A DNA stretch of 64,000 nt from Smittia aterrima (taxonomy: Eukaryota > Arthropoda > Insecta > Diptera > Chironomidae). Positions 21,121 through 34,304 of the stretch are shown in pieces; within the stretch, counting starts at the first letter, position 1; each line of letters starts with the position of its first letter. Where the stretch lies: assembly GCA_033063855.1 (NCBI GenBank), contig CP093831.1, positions 930,001 to 994,000 on the forward strand, written 5' to 3'. The notes below the pieces were generated by a model. That model had not been told where the DNA came from. It worked only from the letters and a program-made list of their open reading frames with translations, and made no database searches. Both the position numbers and the translations under genes were made by a program.

Positions 21121-24100
21121 TCTTTCAGCTTGGGCTTAAGGCATCGGCGATTTGTTGATTAGTGGGTGGAAAGAAGTTGACACTGAGAATTGAAATTAAT
21201 TTCAGGTTTTCTTAATTGCTCATAACGCAATTTGTTCTCGTTCTGATCTCGAAACGACGTCGTTTGTCAGCTTTCTGCGAATGAGTTTGAAAATCTTGAT
21301 AGACAAGTCAAGGAAGTAAAATATTAAGCTGAATAAACAGGTAACCGGCAGTTTATGGAACTTTATTGCTCTGAATATTTGCGATTAAACTTTACGAAAG
21401 CAGCGAAAAATAATTTATTCGCTATTTGCTTGTTTGATATTGAAATGACTTCTTTCTATTCATAAAATATTTTTCATTCATAAACATTCCTCTTATTGTC
21501 ACATTTATTTGATTGTCTTCTAGCAAACATTCCAAACAAAAAATATTTTTCATTGATCGCGAAGATAACTTGACGTTGACTTCAAGCCGAAGAATTCATT
21601 TGATTGAGTCTTTACTCCCATAAACCTCTAGACACTGATTTGTGGGTTGAAACATGATCGGAGGATCACTTTGTCAGATCGTTTGAAATGATAGCCATCG
21701 AGTGGTAAAAATTCGTCGCTCAATAGTTGAGATTTCTATCGATTCTTTCTCATACGGTTCTTCAAATATTAATTCTTTTACAAACAACGATCACCGTCGT
21801 TCTGGGAAGAACAAGAAGAACCTTTTAGGAACGTCGATTCAGCAGGATCTAATTAACTGTCTCGTTTATGGTTGAAGAACCTCTTTAGTGAGTAAGAATG
21901 TTGACTTCTTCACCCACTCGACACTTTTACAAAAGGAATCATCAGCACGGCAGTTTCATTCAGACATTTGGTAAGAATAATTCATCAAGAAGACAGCTTA
22001 CTTAGTTGCCAAGGTTTAATGACCACCGCACCGCAATGTTCGTTGTCAAAATATTATGGCCACCTCCTACGGATCACTTCACCCTCCAAGCCGAGCCAGC
22101 TTTGATTTGACAAATTAAAGATTTTATAGAAAATGATTTGTTGAGAAATCGTAGAAGCTCAGACAAGCGAAAGGAAATTAATTGATCGGATGATGTTTAG
22201 CAAAATTAATTGATCATAGAATCTATCATGTAAATTCACAAATGAGCGATTCTCGTCTTAGATAAAAAAAAAGCTTAGCTCAGCGTATTGAGTTAAAACA
22301 ATTACTTCGTCGTGGGATTGGCGACTTTCAATTACTTATGGTGGAGACCAAATCAATTATCGATGAACTGTGAGAAGCTTTTTAATAAGATAGTCACGAT
22401 GTGTGAAGCGTGGAGGATTTAGCCAATAGTAGCGATGAAAATTGACATTTCAATTAATGAAATGTTTTCATTGAAAAATGCTCACATTATTTTATTTTGC
22501 TAATCACGTGACAAAATTTGCAAACTTCCCTTCAAACCGATCCGACTGAGAATTTATTAAACAAATATCTTTACTAATTTTTCACTTTTCCAATTTTAGA
22601 AATCTTCACACTCATCACCATAAAATATTCTTTTATCAACTAATTAATTCCCTCCCGTTGTTGTTCTCTCAAGTGAAACTCCTCAACCTGTCGAGACGGT
22701 TAAGGAAGTCAAAACGATCACCGAAAAAAAAACTATCGCCGAGATATTATAACGCTTTGTTTGATAAAGTCATTTCTTCCTCCGCTCGGGTTTTACAGCC
22801 TTCTAGAAAAAATAGAAAAGGAATTTTGAGTCATAAATTAGGCAACAAAAAAAAAGGTTCTTTAGAAAATTTCATCGCTTTTGATATCCGATGATGACCG
22901 ATTGTTTTGTTTGGGTTTTCATGTTTTGTTTGCATTTCTTCTTCGCACATGTAACATCAAAAGAGAATCCAAGCGGAATGTGAATAAAGTTAATACACTC
23001 CGAGATAACTTGAGAGATTATTCCGCGATATTTGACCAAGTCGATGAGAGAAGAGAAAAAGAGTTAAAAAATTATCTCCTCGACTCACCTTTGCCTCTTA
23101 TTCTCCATTCGATGTTAACTGAACGAAGAAAATGTAAACTTCTCGCGATTCGACAGAGAAACTGCCGTGCAACCGAGCAGAGACTTCAGTCTTTCTTTAG
23201 ACTTCGAGTGAATCACAAGTGCAAAGGAAACCGTGCGTGAATTAAATAAAAAAAATAAAGAAGAGCTAGTGGCATATAAATTTGAGAAGAAGAGGAAGAA
23301 GTGGAAAGAAACCGAGAAGGAAAAAAAATCAAAAGAAGTCAAAGTTGTTGAAGAAGTTTAATATTGAAAGGAAAAATATCAGAAAAGAAAGAATATTTCG
23401 GTGATTTCTGTTTGAATTGGAATACTTTACTTGTTGGATAATTTATCTGTGTTCCGTGACTACTCTGGCTTTACTTAGCCATGGTAAACAGTGGTGAGTT
23501 GTGAGCTTGAATAAAATAAAATTCGCTAACATCTGTAAATAAAAATCGGATTTTTCCTGTGAAGAAAAAATATTTTTGGGACTTTTGTGGAGCTCGCAGA
23601 AAATAAAAGTGAATGATTTTTTTGCAATCAAAGTGGAACCAAAAACTTGTCTGGCGAATGTAGAAATAAAATGAAAGTTTTTCTTTTCATCTCAAAGCAA
23701 ACGAGAACCGAATACAAAGAAAAAGATTTCAATGTTGGATAAGGCGAGCAAATGGAATTTCTTACACTTAATTTCCCTCGCGAATGGATGAATTTTGCGG
23801 CTCGTGATCGAAAGTCGCGAAGGAAATTCGTGAAATTACAATCAATGTCCGATATTTGATAAGTAATCCAACCAGATGTGATTTTTTTTCTGCTCAGCTC
23901 GGCTCGCGAAATGATTACGCGATCGCCGATGAGAAAAAAAAATGATTTTCGAGCTTAAAAGTGTTTCCTCATATTTGCCTTTTGCGTACCGAAAGTCAAC
24001 GAAAGCTGATCAAACTTTATGCGGAATTTTTCGTCTGTGTTCGCTGAGATGAAAACAAAACATTTGAGTCAGTTAGACTTTGTGTGACACAGAAAAAAAA

Positions 24101-27100
24101 TATAATTTTTAGTTAAATAAAAATTTGTGTTAACCAGAAAGTTATAATTTCAATGGAGGAAGAAAAATCCTTCGAGCATGATTGAAGAGAAGAAAAAAAA
24201 TTGCTAAATCGTCAACTAGCAAGAGCAGCTCCGACCACGCAAGGCCTTCGGAATTTCAAAGCTGTCGCTCGTTCAGATCCGTTTTTTGAAAGCAAAAGTG
24301 ATTTTATTTTTGTACTGGTGACTAAATCTACGCTCAAACATGGCAAAAGCAAGCTCTCTGGATAGAATGGGATTATTAAAAATCTCCATCGAGTCGTTGG
24401 CTGATTTTTATTTCGCCACGCCAAAAGAAGCGGAAAGAAGTTCAGATGTGACCAGAAACATTAAAAATCAATTTATTCAAACGGTGTGCTTAGTCACTTT
24501 ATGGCAAAACTCCAGTTGCAGAAAATGATCGAATAGCTTCGAGAGTTCAAGAACGAAGCAAAACGGTTTGCGGTTTAATCGACGGCAAGAGATTTCCATT
24601 GCGGAATGTCAAAGATCGCATTTCCGCCCAAGCTCAACACAGAACGTTGCGAAATTATTGCAAGACGAGTTTCGAGATTTACCACTTTAAGATTTTAGTG
24701 AAGGAATTAAATTTACGGTTTTTGCAGTCTTGACATTTAACGCATAAAGAAAAAGTGAAATATCTTCCTCGTCAAAATGTTTAAGACGAGTTTAAAGATT
24801 CTCTGGAGGAGTTTTGGAAATTTAAATTGCCAGTGGGAAATGTTTGTGAGTCACGTGAGATCTGGAAGAGCAAGAAATATTTAAATATCATGGATTACTG
24901 AAAAAACTTCAAAATCCAATAAAAATGTTTTTTTCTAAAAAAAATAAAATTATATCAAAATCTTATGAAATACTTCTCGGAAAACGATTAAATCTTCAAC
25001 TCCACCAGACTGTGACTTAACTTTACGAAACTTCCTTGAAAAGATTCTTATCTTCTTTCAATTTATTTTCTTCCAAAAATATTTTTTGATGAACTTTAAT
25101 TGGCGGCTGCAAGTAAAACTTATTTGTTCTCGATCGGTTCGCGAGGAAGGGAAGAAGCGAAAAGCGAAGAAGACTCATAATTATGCTCGTAATATTCATG
25201 TCTGAACTGTGCAAAGGCCGAACGGCGACGGTCGAGGTCTTTGAAAACAATTTTCGATTTTGAAGACGCGTTATTCTTCTTGCAATTTAATTTTTCCCTT
25301 TCCGTCTCGCTTATCGCGCAAGTCTCGCTTCCTTTACTTCTTACGACTGTGGTTGAATTCTTTCTGAAAATTGCTATCTCGACTCGTTTCTCTCTCTCGC
25401 ATATTTTGTTGCTAAATATCTTCGAGATGGCAGAGAACGACGACCAGAGAATAAAAATAAAAAAAAAACTTTATTTTAATAAAGTTAAACAAGTTTCGCA
25501 TCAACATCTGTTTCTGTGGTAAAACTTTTGTGTTCAGCGACTTCACAATCGAATTGGATGGATCATATTTCAGAGCACACAAAAATGGTTAAGCAAATAA
25601 GTAAACGAAGAAGAAGAGAAAAGAATGTTTGCCAATTTCAGAGTCAACAAAAGCCTTTTCAAATCGACAGAGATCAACATTCCGCAGAGTTTATTTAATT
25701 AAGCAAAGTCAGTTGATCTTTGTGTGAAGAGTCCGATGCGATAAAGGGAAAAAACGAAACGACAATCAGAAATTAATTAAATACATTATGGTTTCCTGTT
25801 GAAATGTAATTAGTCACTTAGTGGAAGAAATTAACTAGTTTCATTTGTATGTCTCACGCGGTGTTGACTTGTGAGACTTTTTTCCGCTCCAGACTCTGAC
25901 GGCGGATTCAAAGATGAATGAAAGAAATCGCGAATGAAAACCAATCGACTTAAATAATTGCATAACGCGCAAGTCACCGAGCAGCATTTCACGCGCTCAA
26001 GCTGAATAAATTAACAGCTTCATCTTCATGATTTCTTTCTGCGACTAAATCGAGGCTTGCTCAATGATCGCCGGCAAATCGATTGACTTTGAACTAGCAA
26101 GCAAACGACATTTGATGCAATTTTTCTATAAAAAGAACTTGCAAGCTTTTTCTCTTTAGTCGTTTGATGACTGAGAAAATCGCAGCACCGCCAAAATCAA
26201 CGTTCATTCTAAGATCAAGCAAAGGCTTGATGTTGAAAATCCTGTTATGAAAAAGTCGCTGTTGTCGTGGTGTTGAAACAAATCGAAATAAAAGAAAAAT
26301 GTCATTGAAACCACTCCGATTTTTGCAAAGGCGGTGAGCGTTCGGCTCCAGCTTTCGATGTGTGTATCAAGTTCATGACGTCATGAATGCTAATCGCGTG
26401 TGCTTAGCTATGAGTCAATCCAAATCAAAATCTCTTTTTGTTTTTCATTATAAACATGTCTAAGAGATTTAACACGACTTAAGACTTAACATCGATTTAA
26501 CACCAATACATTGTGCTACATAGATCTCTCAATTTTTACTTTTGACGACCTTGATTCCGTTTGATCTTTTTTCTCAGTAAAACATTTTATATGCGAACGC
26601 CAACAATCGATTCGCGCTGCACATTCGAGCGACTCTAATAAATGAAAATTAGACCTCGCACGATCAACAGATTTGTCAGCAATTAGTGAATCTTTCGGCC
26701 ATCTCTGTCGTGCTTGAGATGCAAAATTGCGACATACAAACGACGTCAGCAGGGTGTGGGAGTGAATTGAAGTTACCTTCTTATTACGAGTGGTCTTGAG
26801 GAATGTTTTCGTGTGTCGGTGGATTGCGAAATATCACTGGGGCTGGAAATAATGAGATATCAAGCTTTCCATACAACCATAAAAAGTTTTTCTTCTCCCC
26901 AATCGCTTTCGTTTGACCCACGCAATCTCATCCAACAATTATTCAAATTAAAAGATTTCACATTTGGCAATTGGAGGAACGACAGAAAAGGAATTTTATT
27001 TCTGCAAAAAGAGTCGTCCGCATTGCGTTCGCTTTTAACATTTTGATTGAATTTCTTCGTTTATGGAGCGAGTTGATGATTTCACTCACGATCTTGTCGG

Positions 27101-30100
27101 AAATCTCAATTATGCAACAACTCGAATGACACATGAGCCATTTAACTGTTAGAAACAGTTTCGAGCGTAAAGCAAAGATGCAAAATCATCGAAACGCACT
27201 TACGACGCGGTATAGCGGTGGTTGGATTTAAAGTAGTTTCTTTATTTGCTTTCGCCTGAAGAGTTAACTGAAGCAGTTGTTTTACGATTTCACGATCTGT
27301 GCCACCATATCGAACGGGAGATGAGAGATCGATGTAAATTCGATAAACCGCATTGATCGTAGAGAGTAAGATGTAGATTGAAGTAACAGCAAACAGTTGA
27401 GTCGGATCATAATTTAAGCGACTTAATGTGGAAAGCAGTCGAGTTGAAACTTGTGGTTGACTTTCAAGGCATTCTCGAGTGTCTCTTAACGACATCCTCT
27501 CAGTCAATGAAGAATTTCGATCTCAGCGTCAAGCATTCTCGAGCGTTTAATGGAATTGATTGTACAACGGAACTTAAATCGTCGTCGATAAAAGTCACTT
27601 AAACTTTGCGGAACTCGACTGACCTCACCGATCGTGACTCAAGAAATTATTTGACCATTGTCGATTGATCGCCCACGTGAGTCGTACGACAAGGATTATT
27701 GTTTCAGCGCAACGTCGTTCGAAGGCTATGGCTTCCCCTCGATTTTCAACTGGCAATTTCATTCCTTCAACCTTTCAAACCGACTCGAGTTCTTATAATA
27801 AGGTTAAATTGTAGTCGATCTACTGTTTAATTAAAGCGCCGCAATATTTTATGATTGCTTCTTTGGAGTCGAGAAAGAAAATTATGAGTTTTCTGAGCTC
27901 TCTGCTAAATGGAGAAGTTCTCGATGTCACTGCATTTAAGCCCAATTATGCCTTGTCTCGCCTTCTTTCGTTTTATTGGTTGCATTATGAAGCCGTATCG
28001 TAGTAAAAGGCGAGCGAAGAAAATTGACGAAGAATGTTCTTCTTGTTTCTATAGAAAATCGTCGTAGCGATGAGATTGTCATATTGTCTTTTGACTGAGT
28101 CACTTTAATGATGTCTTAATGCATCTTAACAATGTAAAAACTGCGGATTAATGATTTGCATTTCGAGTGATGAACGCAATTAGCGAGAAGAACAGAAGCT
28201 AGGAACGAGAAGCCGCACAACAGATGGCAAATAGTTTTCTACTTCGCGAGTGATTAATCCAATGTAGTTAAGTCTGAAAGTGGTCTCGTGACGCGTATTG
28301 TCATCAATTGAACGCATTGCAATTATCCTCGTCTCTTCGTCTTCGACTCTCATCGATGGGAAACATGAGAAGCATCTCAGTTCGTGTTTAATGTCGGTCA
28401 TAAAATGACATTTTAATGCTTACATCAATAAAGTTAAGCCCAATGCATGCGTGGTTGTTAAAATTTTAGGAATTCGCTTTTAAATGTCAAGTCTAGAGCT
28501 TAGTCATTAAAAGCTTTATAGCGGCCCTTATACGAACTTATACGAAAAATGCATTTTTTGCGGACTGGCGATCGTAATTTACATGTCTGGGAATTTTTGT
28601 ATTTATGCTTTGCCTCTCTCATGTCGTTCGCCCAACTCTCGCAGCATTCAAATGCAACTTTTTATTCATCCTTCGGGTGACACCGCCGCGAGAAAAGTTC
28701 TTCCAAGATTTCTCTTCTGTTCCTTCCATTCTCTCGACCGTCAGATTACTTTAATAAATGGCAGATGTAAGGCCATGAATCTTTTCATTAGACATCGTTT
28801 TGCAAATGCAACACAAAAGTGAATTCTTGCTGAAAATTTATTCGCGTTAAAGTGAATTTAATGCTGCAAACTAGATGAGGAGAGGACGGCAACGTGTGCC
28901 ATAGTTAAGCGTACGCATAAATCTATCTCTCGCTCCACTCGCGTTGCTTCTTTTTATTATAAATCCATATTTTATGGCATCAGCGCTTCAGAAGTTTCTG
29001 CTGCTGCTTGTGAGCTCACAACAGAAATTTTTCATTTTTTCGCAATGTATCGGAGCGCGGAGATCTCTTTCGTCGAACAATTTACATTTTTATTCAATTT
29101 ATTTTTATTAGGTTTGTTCACACAACGCTCTGAATCAGCGAAGTGAGCTTTTCTTGTTGTCTCACGCGTGCATTCGGTGCGCTTGAGAATTATGAGAACC
29201 ACAAAGATTTATTCTTCGGCAGCCGCGCTTGAATTTCATTGTTAGACTGAGCCTCGAACTTAACCCCATTTCTGATCCTCAAGAATTTCCTGTACTTTTG
29301 AAGTTCAGAGAGCACTCGAAGATCAGCCGACGCAAATTGCAGTTGGAAGATTTCAATTACGGATGTTGTTGCGCTTCAACATCTCTGTTGGTGCTGAATG
29401 TTGATTTTTCATTCTCGAACTCTTTTTTTATTCTTTGCAAGAAGATTTAATTAAGATACTTCGAGAGCGAGTGAGCGAGAGGACGAGCAGTTGTGCAATG
29501 TAATGGGAATTGAATCATTCGAATATGCTGGGCGCGTAGGCTCGAAACTAATTAATTATATTTCCTTCTTTCTTTCGCAAAAACTCTGACATTTATTACT
29601 TTCCAACCTTAACATTCGGCTTATCACGATCGATGCTGCAACAGCAGGTTTCTTTCTTTGTTTTAAAGTTTAAACCTCTTTGTCATCGCTTTAATTGAAG
29701 CGAAGTATCAGATTTGGCGAATTGAAGACGCACGACGGGTGGATTCAAGGATACTTTTCCTTCCTTTTTGATTTACGACCAGAGCTTTGCTTAATAAACT
29801 CTTCTTCTCCTTTCGAGGATTGCTCGAAGCGTTAAAATAACAAACGATCCGCGTAGGCTAGCTTCGTATTAATTTTTAATTGCGCAATCTTTTCTTTTAT
29901 TATTGTCCATGCACGTAGATCCGTGTTCAACTTTAATTAAATTCTTCTTCTGCGATTCTTTTCTGCAGAATGAATTCTAAACTTTTTTTTTCACCACGCG
30001 TTGCGCTGTTGCGGCTCGCGCACGCATTTAAGAAACTTTTATGGGCATTTTGAATGATGTAGCAATCAATCTACAAGTCTTACATGATAAATCAACTTCC

Positions 30101-33100
30101 GGCTGCTTCGAAAGCCTTTGAACCTCTAATTTCTTCATTGAGAGAATCATCGCAATTAATCGAGTCTATTTCGAGGTAAACGTCAAACAATTTGGAGAGA
30201 AGAAAACTTAATTTTTGCATTCAACTGAAACTTCATTCGCCCACACTTGGAGATTGTTTTTTTTGGGCAACGAAAATTTATTTTAACGGTTAGAAGCCAA
30301 ACCGTAAGTCGCTCTCGTGTCCAAACATATGGCAACAGAATAAATTAAGCGTTTTACATTGACTTGACGCCCAAACGCCGTGCAATGCCACGTAAGAAAC
30401 CTCTCGACTTCGTACAAAAGGCAATAATTCTTTCAATTAAATCAACATTTAGTGAGGTAATGCAAATTGCTCGTAGTTGGCATGATTTCAAACTTTATGA
30501 GCTTCGCAGCAACGCACCCGAAACATCTGCGGAGAAAACCATCAAAAACTTTCTTTTCCTGGCCACTTCTGATGTGTGTGAAGCCAACGACGCGTCTGGA
30601 ATATTCAATGAAGCTGAAACAATGAAAAGATTTTGTTGAAGAAAAAAAAATGAAAAATAGGAAAGCGACGATGATTAAAAAAAATATTTTTAATGTCGAG
30701 TGCAGGGAAACGACGAGACAATGGAGACATGAATCGGAAGTGACTCATTGAAAATTGCCACCTTCGAGTTTTGGTGAAACGCTGTCGAGAATACGAAATT
30801 TATTTCTCTCCGTTTCCCCGATTGCATCAAAGTTTCTTCTTCTTCTTGTCTTGCTCCGATCATCGAAGGCTAAAGAATGTTTAAAAGAATATTTGCATTT
30901 CCACTGCACGATTGCGATGTTGTTTCTTTAATTTGCATACCAAGTGCGTACGATGATTGCTGCTTGGATTACGTTTCCTTCAATCGTTATTTTATTCCTT
31001 AGAATTGATATCGCAAGAAGCATTCAATCGTGTGGGGTTCGTCGTCTTTCATTGCGTTGAAGTCTTTCATGACGATTCGTTTTCTTTCCTTAGACGAGCA
31101 TAAACATTGAGTACGAGGCTAGAGACAGTTGCTGACTGCCACTCCCGATCTGCGCGGAGGGAATATTGTCATTGTTGCTTTGTCTTCGAGATTCTGTTTG
31201 TGTGGCAACATTTTCAATTCATTGCCAACCGACTCCTCCGCAATGCTTTTGATTTGAGCTTTTGGCATTAATGGAAACTGCTTGGCTCCTTTGTGGTGTC
31301 TTAACGCGTCTATTTTATTGTCATCTCGCGTCTGAAGCTTAATTAAATGAATTTTTCAGCACACTCGTAGGCAAACTGGATGGTGTGCAGATGTTTCCGT
31401 TAAACGAGCTGAGCGTTAGAACGTTTTATCAGATCATCTGCCATCCAACATTTGCATTCAATCAAAAAGTAATTTGCATAGCGCGTTGCATCCGAATCGT
31501 GTGCTGCATTCACCTCAACACATGCAAAGCACTTCGTCGTTACATAATCGGAGTTTTCTAGTTGAGCTGGCCGCAAATAATCTCCACAGTCTCGATCTCA
31601 AACCCAGCTTGCTCTTTTTTTTCCAATGCTACAGAGTAATTGTGTTTGGGCGATGCGAAATGGAAGATTGTGCCGTGTCTGATGCTCGGGAAGATAAATG
31701 TGATCCATATTTCGTTTCGCGGTTACCGCGGCTTCGTATGCAAAGTTCCAGAAAATCTCTCGAAACGGTTACTGCTGTTCTATTGTCTTGTTACAGTTAG
31801 TTATCTGATCTACGTGCTGTGCTTGTGAGCTAATGGGGAAACAATTTTTATGCGTTTATCAAAATTTCACGTTGAAACGAAATGGATTTTGTGCTGTGTT
31901 CATTAAGAAGCCAGTTGCCATCGCTAAGTGTTTCTGACGCCGAACGACTTGCTGAACGAGATTTCAAAGCTAATTAGCTATCGCAAAGAACGAGATCGTG
32001 GATGCGAACGCCATTCATGATAATTGTTATGATGCGCTAGGGAATTGCATTTATAAATTTATTCCCGGCATCATCGAAAGACTTTACTTTAATGAAAGCG
32101 CTAGTCGGAATGTGAAAAGATCTCGCTCACTTTTTCTACTGCAACAATTTATTCACAAAGTCGTTCGAACGTTCGACTCGCTCAACGACGATGACATTGA
32201 ACTCAAATTGAAGCTTGAGACAAACGAAGCGACGGATGGAATTGAATGAGCGATCGTCAAAAATCCAAGTTTCACGTCGTGCGCATCCGCATTCAACCGA
32301 GTTTGGAAACTGAAGATTTGAGAAGCGTCGTCGACGAACTCTTCTTGTGCTTCTCAGTTCTCACATTCGAAAAAAGTGCGAAAAAGAGTTTCACTTCGTC
32401 TTCTGCGATGAGCTAATAATTGTGAACTAGAGCGTTGATTATTTGCTTTTCTCTCTCTCGTGCAAATTGGATTAAAATCGTTTTCATGAGAAGGAAAATT
32501 GGTTCAACTTTTCGTTTAATCGTCGATTCAATTATCACGTCTAGTCTGTCAGTTCGGGAGCTAATTCAACTCTCTAACTTCCTCAAAGTTAATGGCAACC
32601 TGTGACAACCTTCAGCGTTTAATTATTCAATTAGTTCAAAACAAATTACAGAAAGATCGCTTAAGATTTTTGTTTCGCCATTCGACTCGAAACCTGTACA
32701 CGAGCTTAGTGCAAATAGCAACGAGAAGAAAGATAATTCTGTTTGATGAATCGAACAAAAGCAGACAGTCGACAATATTGAAAAAAGATTTTCTTCTTTC
32801 AGTTTGAATATGCAAATGTCATTCATCATAAAACACAATGGAGCGATCGAGGCGTTTCCATCATATCGGCCTCTGAGACGTTTCTGTGTCACTTTATCTC
32901 CTTTCGTCTTCCACCGAATCCATAAAAGTACTTCCACTCACACCGAAAACTTTCATTTTTTCGAATGGAATTCTGTTGATTACTGGCGTTTCCCTTTTCA
33001 CCAGGCTGACTCGAGTTGCGGCTTATTGTATCTCGCTTAGATTGAATGCGCAAGTTTTGCGAGGTTGGAATAAAAAAGATCGCGACTTAGTCTGCTGGTT

Positions 33101-34304
33101 GAACTTTCTCCCCGTAGATCGACACAAAAAACCAAGCAGAAACAGAAATGCAAATCAAGTTAAAGTACCCGAACGAGTTGAAGTTGTATAAGTTTTTATT
33201 TTTTTTCGCGAGCGTAATAAACAAAAGTTTTGAGCCGTTACTGGAAGCTGCTAAGACTCGAAACTCGATAGGAGCGGTTCAAGTGAATGCTAAGCCATCA
33301 ACTCATTGTGCACTTACTCGGCCCAAACTCTAAGACTCTCTTAAGCTTAATTGAGTTTTGAAAAGCGAAAATGAACTAAATGAAAATGAAATTTTGTCTG
33401 GAAATGAGGTCGCTGGAGCTGTGTGATGTATCGACTCTGTGTGAAGGCAAACAGAAGAAAAACTGAAACGAAAAAACTTAAACGCATTTCAGTCTTGTGC
33501 TTCTCTTCTTTGGCAGTGTCGTTTACGTTAAATTAAAGGTCGAATCGATTATAAAAGTTTTATTTGATTTTAATTTAATTGCATGGGACTTGAACTCAAA
33601 TCGATTAATACGGTGATGATGATTCAATTACATCTCAATTTGACGAGCACTTTAAATTCAAATTTGACGACAAATGTCGCGACTTGAACTTACATTGTCG
33701 ATTCTCGTTACGGGATAACCCAGATTTACGATTGCTATGAGCGAGCATGAGCGTTGCGCAATGAGAAACTTTCAGTTTGTCGATTTTTCGCCATCAACCA
33801 TATTTGGCGAATTCAACTTCGAGATATTTATTGGCGACAATTTCGATAAGTTTCATCTCGGCCTGGTTTCAAAAATACTTGAAAAACAAAAAATATTATT
33901 CGAGAGTTGTCAGATGTGAGTGGAATTTCAATTGAAGAACGAAATCGATCACAAGAGAAGGGAAATGACTTTCGAAATGTTTTCAATCGAAAAGGGAGCG
34001 AGAGAGAGATTCTTGTCGAATCATTCTTCAGGTGCATTGCGTTTGAAAGGAAAACTACACACGCACTCTAAGCGATTGAAATTTTAATTGATTTGCTTGT
34101 GAGAGAACCAAACCCTCACGTTCTTCTTCACTGAGAACCGACGAAATTACTTCAAACGATTGCATCGAAGAATTTTTAATAATTTTCCTAATTGCATCTT
34201 TGGATAAACAATCCAATCAGAAACAAAGAGAACGATGACCCCGCTATCGAACTTTAAAATCAATTTTATGACTCGACATCATCGGATCGGAGGAAAGTAA
34301 AATT
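21121..34304. other. Gene-poor DNA, left part of the dumpy upstream region
   Basis: AT-rich unique DNA with many TAAT-core and TTAATTA sites and purine-rich runs. The longest ORFs (about 80-120 codons) match chance for this length. Two lysine/glutamate-rich coding-like stretches lie at 22648-22752 and 23212-23361 and are described in the findings. No tRNA, transposon or tandem array was recognised. Confidence 0.4.

Noticed and set aside
27142..27507. 121-codon minus-strand ORF with a GTAAGT donor inside
   Set aside because: It starts at TTG rather than ATG, matches no family I know, and this length is expected by chance several times in 27 kb. A following exon could be proposed at about 27003 but ends after 14 codons.
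30364..30639. 91-codon ORF
   Set aside because: Chance length, no motif, and no promoter or splice support.
31998..32440. Two consecutive short ORFs (83 and 56 codons) with an ATGA overlap
   Set aside because: A bacterial-style overlap has no meaning in this insect DNA, and neither protein has a recognisable motif.
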